A DNA stretch of 33,241 nucleotides from a candidate division FCPU426 bacterium (GTDB lineage Bacteria > Oederibacteriota > Muellerivitia > Muellerivitales > Muellerivitaceae): NCBI GenBank assembly GCA_030041545.1, contig JASHNQ010000017.1, positions 1 to 33,241 of the forward strand. The letters run 5' to 3'. The position numbers and the translations under genes were made by a program. The notes below the pieces were generated by a model that saw only the letters and a program-made list of their open reading frames with translations, searched no databases and was not told the origin of the DNA. The first letter of the stretch is position 1; every line of letters starts with the position of its first letter. Shown in pieces: positions 30,491-33,241 of this stretch.

Positions 30491-30671
30491 GCCGTCATTG
30501 CGAGGCCCAGCCCCAATCGGGGTGAATTGGAACCAGGCTTGTGGTAGTTGGCCTGAATTCGGCCAACCATCCTGGGGCTTTAGCCCCAGGACAATCTCAG
30601 GTTGTTAGCCTAAAACAAACGGCAAAACCTGAGATTCCCACGTCGCAAAGCGAGCCTATCGGAATGACAGC
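30491..30671. repeat. MITE-like element with 13-bp inverted ends and stacked hairpins
   Basis: The ends GCCGTCATTGCGA (30491-30503) and, reversed, GCTGTCATTCCGA (30671-30659) match at 11 of 13 bases. Inside are CCCC-AATC-GGGG (30511-30522), GTTGGCC/GGCCAAC (30547-30567), CCTGGGGCT/AGCCCCAGG (30571-30590) and AATCTCAGGTT/AACCTGAGATT (30593-30636). No coding frame fits. No clear target duplication is seen. The gap 30393-30739 contains this element and the TA promoter, and no gene. Confidence 0.5.
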
Positions 30672-30739
30672 AAACTGTACCACTACGGGAAATCGGCCCA
30701 TGGAAAATGGGGCTAAGCATAAGACCGAGTGAGAAACCT

Positions 30740-31468
30740 ATGGATACCCGAAAAGACGCCTACGGCCAGGAGCTTTGGGCCCACTTCAGGGGCAAAAGGT
30801 CTTACGAACTCATCGAACGCGAGGATGGTTTTTTCGCCTTATCCGGCGGTTCATCCGCTTATTTCCAGGAGTTTAAGAATTGGCCGGTTTACCAAAAAAA
30901 GGCTATCGCTTATGCCAGGGGGAGGGTCTTGGACATTGGCGCCGGCGCGGGCAGGGTCTCGCTCCACCTTCAAAAGAAGGGTTTAAAGGTCACTGCCATG
31001 GATAATTCACCCTTAGCGGCCAAGGTTTGCAAACGCCGGGGAATAAAAAATATCCTAGTGCTTCCCATCGAAAAGTTGGGCAAGCTTGGAAAGGTCCGTT
31101 TTGACACCGTTGTCATGTACGGGAATAATTTCGGTTTGTTCGGAAGTTTCAAAAAAGCAAAACTACTGTTGAGAAAACTCCATCGACTAACGACTCCAGA
31201 GGGGATAATCATCGCCGAGAGCAATGACCCTTACAAGACCGGCAACCCACTGCATCTCTCCTATCAAAAAATGAATCGAAAAAGGGAGAGGATGTCCGGC
31301 CAGTTGAGACTGAGAGTTTGCTTCCGGCGGTATGTGGGCCCTTGGTTTGACTACCTGATCGTATCCAAAAGGGAAATGAAGGAAATCATCCGGGGAACGG
31401 GCTGGAAAGTCGAACATTTCGTGGATTCCGGGAAATCGCCCTATATCGCCATTCTCATCAAGGAGTAG
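30740..31468 (+). CDS. Class I SAM-dependent methyltransferase
   Basis: 242 residues. Motif I is RVLDIGAGAGRVSLHLQKKG with LKVTAMDNSPLAAKVCK after it; the post-motif region RFDTVVMYGNNFGLFGS and GIIIAESNDPYKTGNP are consistent with the Methyltransf_25 fold. The N-terminal 55 residues are unlike the other methyltransferases here. The ATG at 30740 is weakly led (GAG only); an in-frame ATG at 30707 lies in the repeat tail and would add 11 residues. It heads a three-gene group with the next methyltransferase and peptidase E. Substrate unknown. Confidence 0.9.
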   Translation: MDTRKDAYGQELWAHFRGKRSYELIEREDGFFALSGGSSAYFQEFKNWPVYQKKAIAYARGRVLDIGAGAGRVSLHLQKKGLKVTAMDNSPLAAKVCKRRGIKNILVLPIEKLGKLGKVRFDTVVMYGNNFGLFGSFKKAKLLLRKLHRLTTPEGIIIAESNDPYKTGNPLHLSYQKMNRKRERMSGQLRLRVCFRRYVGPWFDYLIVSKREMKEIIRGTGWKVEHFVDSGKSPYIAILIKE

Positions 31469-31510
31469 ATTTCGAAGAGTTATCGATCAAAGACCGGTAG
31501 GCAATTAAAA

Positions 31511-32260
31511 ATGATTTCAAAAAGCCTCATGGACCAATGGAAAAAGGACGAAAAGGCCCCTTTTTCAGGATGGGATTTTTCCTATTTGAAGGGCCGGTGG
31601 GAAGAGGAACAACCGGGCTGGAACTACGAAGCTTTGGCAAGACGCCTGGTGAAGGAATCAAAATCGGTCCTGGACATGGCCACGGGTGGGGGGGAGATAT
31701 TTTCTTCTTTCGCTCCGTTCCAAGGCCGTGCGGTGGGCATCGAGGGCTACCGGCCGAATGTCGCGGTGGCACGCAAAAGATTGCGGCCTTTGGGCGTCAG
31801 CGTCATCGAGGCTTCGGATTCCGGCGTCCTCCCCTTTAAAAATGGGGAATTTGATTTAGTCCTCAACCGCCACGGGGCTTTCATGCCGTCGGAGATAGCC
31901 AGGATTTTGAAAAGGAGAGGCTTATTCTTGACCCAGCAAGTCAGCGGCGATTCTTTAACGGATTTGATGTCTTTTTTCGGAGTCAAACCCCAGTGGCCTG
32001 ATAATGTATTGAAAAAGGTGAAGCGGAAAGTTTTGGAAGCAGGGCTCAAAATAAAAAAAGCCGATGAATGGGCGGGTCAAACAAAATTTTTCGATTTGGG
32101 CGCCCTTGTTTATTTCCTCAAAGCGGTTCCTTGGATTGTGGATGGCTTTAGTATCCGGGCTTACATGCACGAGCTTATGAAACTCCAGAAAATACTCGAA
32201 AAGGAAAAAGTTCTGCGGTTCAAAGCCAAACGTTTTTTCATTTTAGTCGAAAAACCATAA
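31511..32260 (+). CDS. SAM-dependent methyltransferase-like protein
   Basis: 249 residues. Motif I is degenerate (SVLDMATGGGEIFSSFAPFQ, with T-G-G-G in place of G-x-G-x-G), but the ribose-binding acidic residue (AVGIEGYRPNVAVAR) and the VIEASDSGVLPFKNGEFDLV region follow the usual order. Small proteins of this type with DMATGGGE motifs are annotated as methyltransferases. It could bind SAM normally, since only the glycine spacing differs. It starts 42 bases after the previous gene and ends with its stop adjoining the peptidase E region. Substrate unknown. Confidence 0.87.
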   Translation: MISKSLMDQWKKDEKAPFSGWDFSYLKGRWEEEQPGWNYEALARRLVKESKSVLDMATGGGEIFSSFAPFQGRAVGIEGYRPNVAVARKRLRPLGVSVIEASDSGVLPFKNGEFDLVLNRHGAFMPSEIARILKRRGLFLTQQVSGDSLTDLMSFFGVKPQWPDNVLKKVKRKVLEAGLKIKKADEWAGQTKFFDLGALVYFLKAVPWIVDGFSIRAYMHELMKLQKILEKEKVLRFKAKRFFILVEKP

Positions 32261-32275
32261 GTGGAAGAAAACCGC

Positions 32276-32995
32276 ATGAAGAAAACAATAAGCAAAATTC
32301 AAAAACAAATCATCTGCATCGGCGGGAGCGGGTTTGCCAAGGCATCGGAAAAACCCCTTTTGGAAACCTATATCCTGGGGCAATCGGGCCGGAAAAAGCC
32401 GAAGATCTGTTTTGTGGGCACCGCCAGCGGCGATTCGGAAGGCTACCAGCGGATGTTCTACTCCGCTTTCAAGAAACTGGATTGTGTCCCTTCGCACCTA
32501 TCGCTCTTTAAGCCTCCCGTGGGCAGCCTGGAAAAATACGCCTTGTCCAAGGATGTTATCTACGTAGGCGGCGGCAACACCCGCAACCTGCTGGCCCTCT
32601 GGAAGCTTTGGGGCCTCGACCGGATCATGAAAAAAGCCTTTGACAAAGGAATCGTTCTTTCCGGCACCAGCGCGGGCTCCATCTGTTGGTTCGAGGAAGG
32701 AGTAACCGATTCTTGGCCCGGCCGCCTAAATTCCTTGGAGTGCCTGGGATTCCTGAAAGGCAGCAACTGTCCCCACTACGACAGCGAAAAGAACCGGCGG
32801 CCTTCCTACCACCGGCTGCTGGCCCAAAGGAAAATCGGACCCGGTTACGCCGCTGATGACGGCGTGGCGATCCATTACATCAACGGTTCAATCGTTCGCT
32901 TTGTCTCTTCCAGACCGAACGCCCGGGCCTATAAGGTCGGCCTTCAAAAAGGAAAAGTAGTAGAAGAAGCTATTGTCCCGGATTATTTGGGCTAA
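32276..32995 (+). CDS. Peptidase E-like serine peptidase (family S51)
   Basis: 239 residues, close to PepE (about 230). The nucleophile elbow is VLSGTSAGSICWF with Ser132; YVGGGNTRNLLALWK is the conserved S51 strand-loop; NCPHYDSE supplies a His at the expected distance. Family members are cytoplasmic dipeptidases that cleave Asp-X, or cyanophycinase relatives. I use ATG 32276 with GGAAG 9 bases upstream; an in-frame GTG at 32261, immediately after the previous stop, is an alternative adding 5 residues. Last gene of the three-gene group with two methyltransferases. The acid residue of the triad is not assigned. Confidence 0.92.
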   Translation: MKKTISKIQKQIICIGGSGFAKASEKPLLETYILGQSGRKKPKICFVGTASGDSEGYQRMFYSAFKKLDCVPSHLSLFKPPVGSLEKYALSKDVIYVGGGNTRNLLALWKLWGLDRIMKKAFDKGIVLSGTSAGSICWFEEGVTDSWPGRLNSLECLGFLKGSNCPHYDSEKNRRPSYHRLLAQRKIGPGYAADDGVAIHYINGSIVRFVSSRPNARAYKVGLQKGKVVEEAIVPDYLG

Positions 32996-33147
32996 AAGGG
33001 TTTTCCGTTCCTTTAATGACAGTGCCCATGTGAAATCCTATAATCAAAAGTTAGACGCTACTTCTGAAAACAAAAAGGCCATGAAAATCCTGGAAAAATT
33101 GGTAGTTTGAGGTTTGCGAGAACTCAACACCAAACAGGAGGTTTTAC

Positions 33148-33241
33148 ATGGCCCACTCCAATCTACTTCAAATTGTCGCCGCCGGGCAACAGAAAGCGGG
33201 AACACCCCCGGAATTAGAAGGAGTCGAGAAGATGTTGGTTT
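33148..33241 (+). CDS. Start of an unrecognised gene, cut by the window edge
   Basis: AGGAGG lies 6 bases before an ATG and the frame is open for the 31 visible codons (MAHSNLLQIVAAGQQKAG, then TPPELEGVEKMLV). That is a convincing start but too short for a family call. The 150 bases upstream carry no gene I can support. Confidence 0.55.
   Translation, partial: MAHSNLLQIVAAGQQKAGTPPELEGVEKMLV

Noticed and set aside
33030-33110. 26-codon frame beginning GTG
   Set aside because: No ribosome site and no recognisable product; could be a remnant but cannot be supported.

Overview
The window comes from a moderately GC-rich, Gram-negative-type bacterium. Sec signal peptides, a lipobox lipoprotein and a glycosyltransferase-9-like (heptosyltransferase-like) domain point to a diderm. 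The genes are divergent and nothing fixes the phylum; an uncultivated lineage is plausible, but that is a guess.

Layout. (1) 1-1950 is an AT-richer accessory stretch: the 5' part of an IS200/IS605-like transposase with its subterminal hairpin, a strong-looking repeat-flanked promoter (200-242), stacked hairpins and a decayed ~60-bp tandem repeat with no gene (136-685), a HigBA-like two-gene module ending in a clear terminator, then 1321-1949 with no gene but two families of palindromic repeats. (2) 1950-6255, minus strand: an AraC-type regulator, gcvH and a one-piece glycine decarboxylase resembling fused GcvPA and GcvPB. No gcvT is present. (3) 6317-11897, plus strand, divergent from araC: four tandem exported paralogues that look like two-lobed aspartic proteases, with the D-T-G sites intact in two, half lost in one and wholly lost in one. 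(4) 12158-13930, minus strand: a TPR/glycosyltransferase-like protein. (5) 14140-22311 (22856), plus strand: a YtrA-type GntR repressor with an overlapping palindromic operator, an ABC ATPase, a permease fused to a large exported region ending in a CIA30/CBM11-like domain, a serine beta-lactamase-like protein, an Agl23-like membrane protein with a zinc ribbon, and a lipoprotein. (6) 22927-32995: compact groups of small enzymes (four methyltransferases, two GNATs, HIT, HAD, Nudix, penicillin acylase, peptidase E) interrupted by two type II toxin-antitoxin pairs (RHH/PIN and Phd/RelE). The 30393-30739 gap has no gene; it holds the Phd/RelE promoter and a MITE-like element. (7) A gene of unknown type begins at 33148 and runs off the end.

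How the parts may connect. Regions 3 and 5 share a previously unfamiliar N-terminal module: it occurs in two of the aspartic-protease-like proteins and, more than 6 kb away, in the beta-lactamase-like protein. This suggests one exported system built by joining the same module to two unrelated hydrolase folds. It is the most interesting signal in the window.
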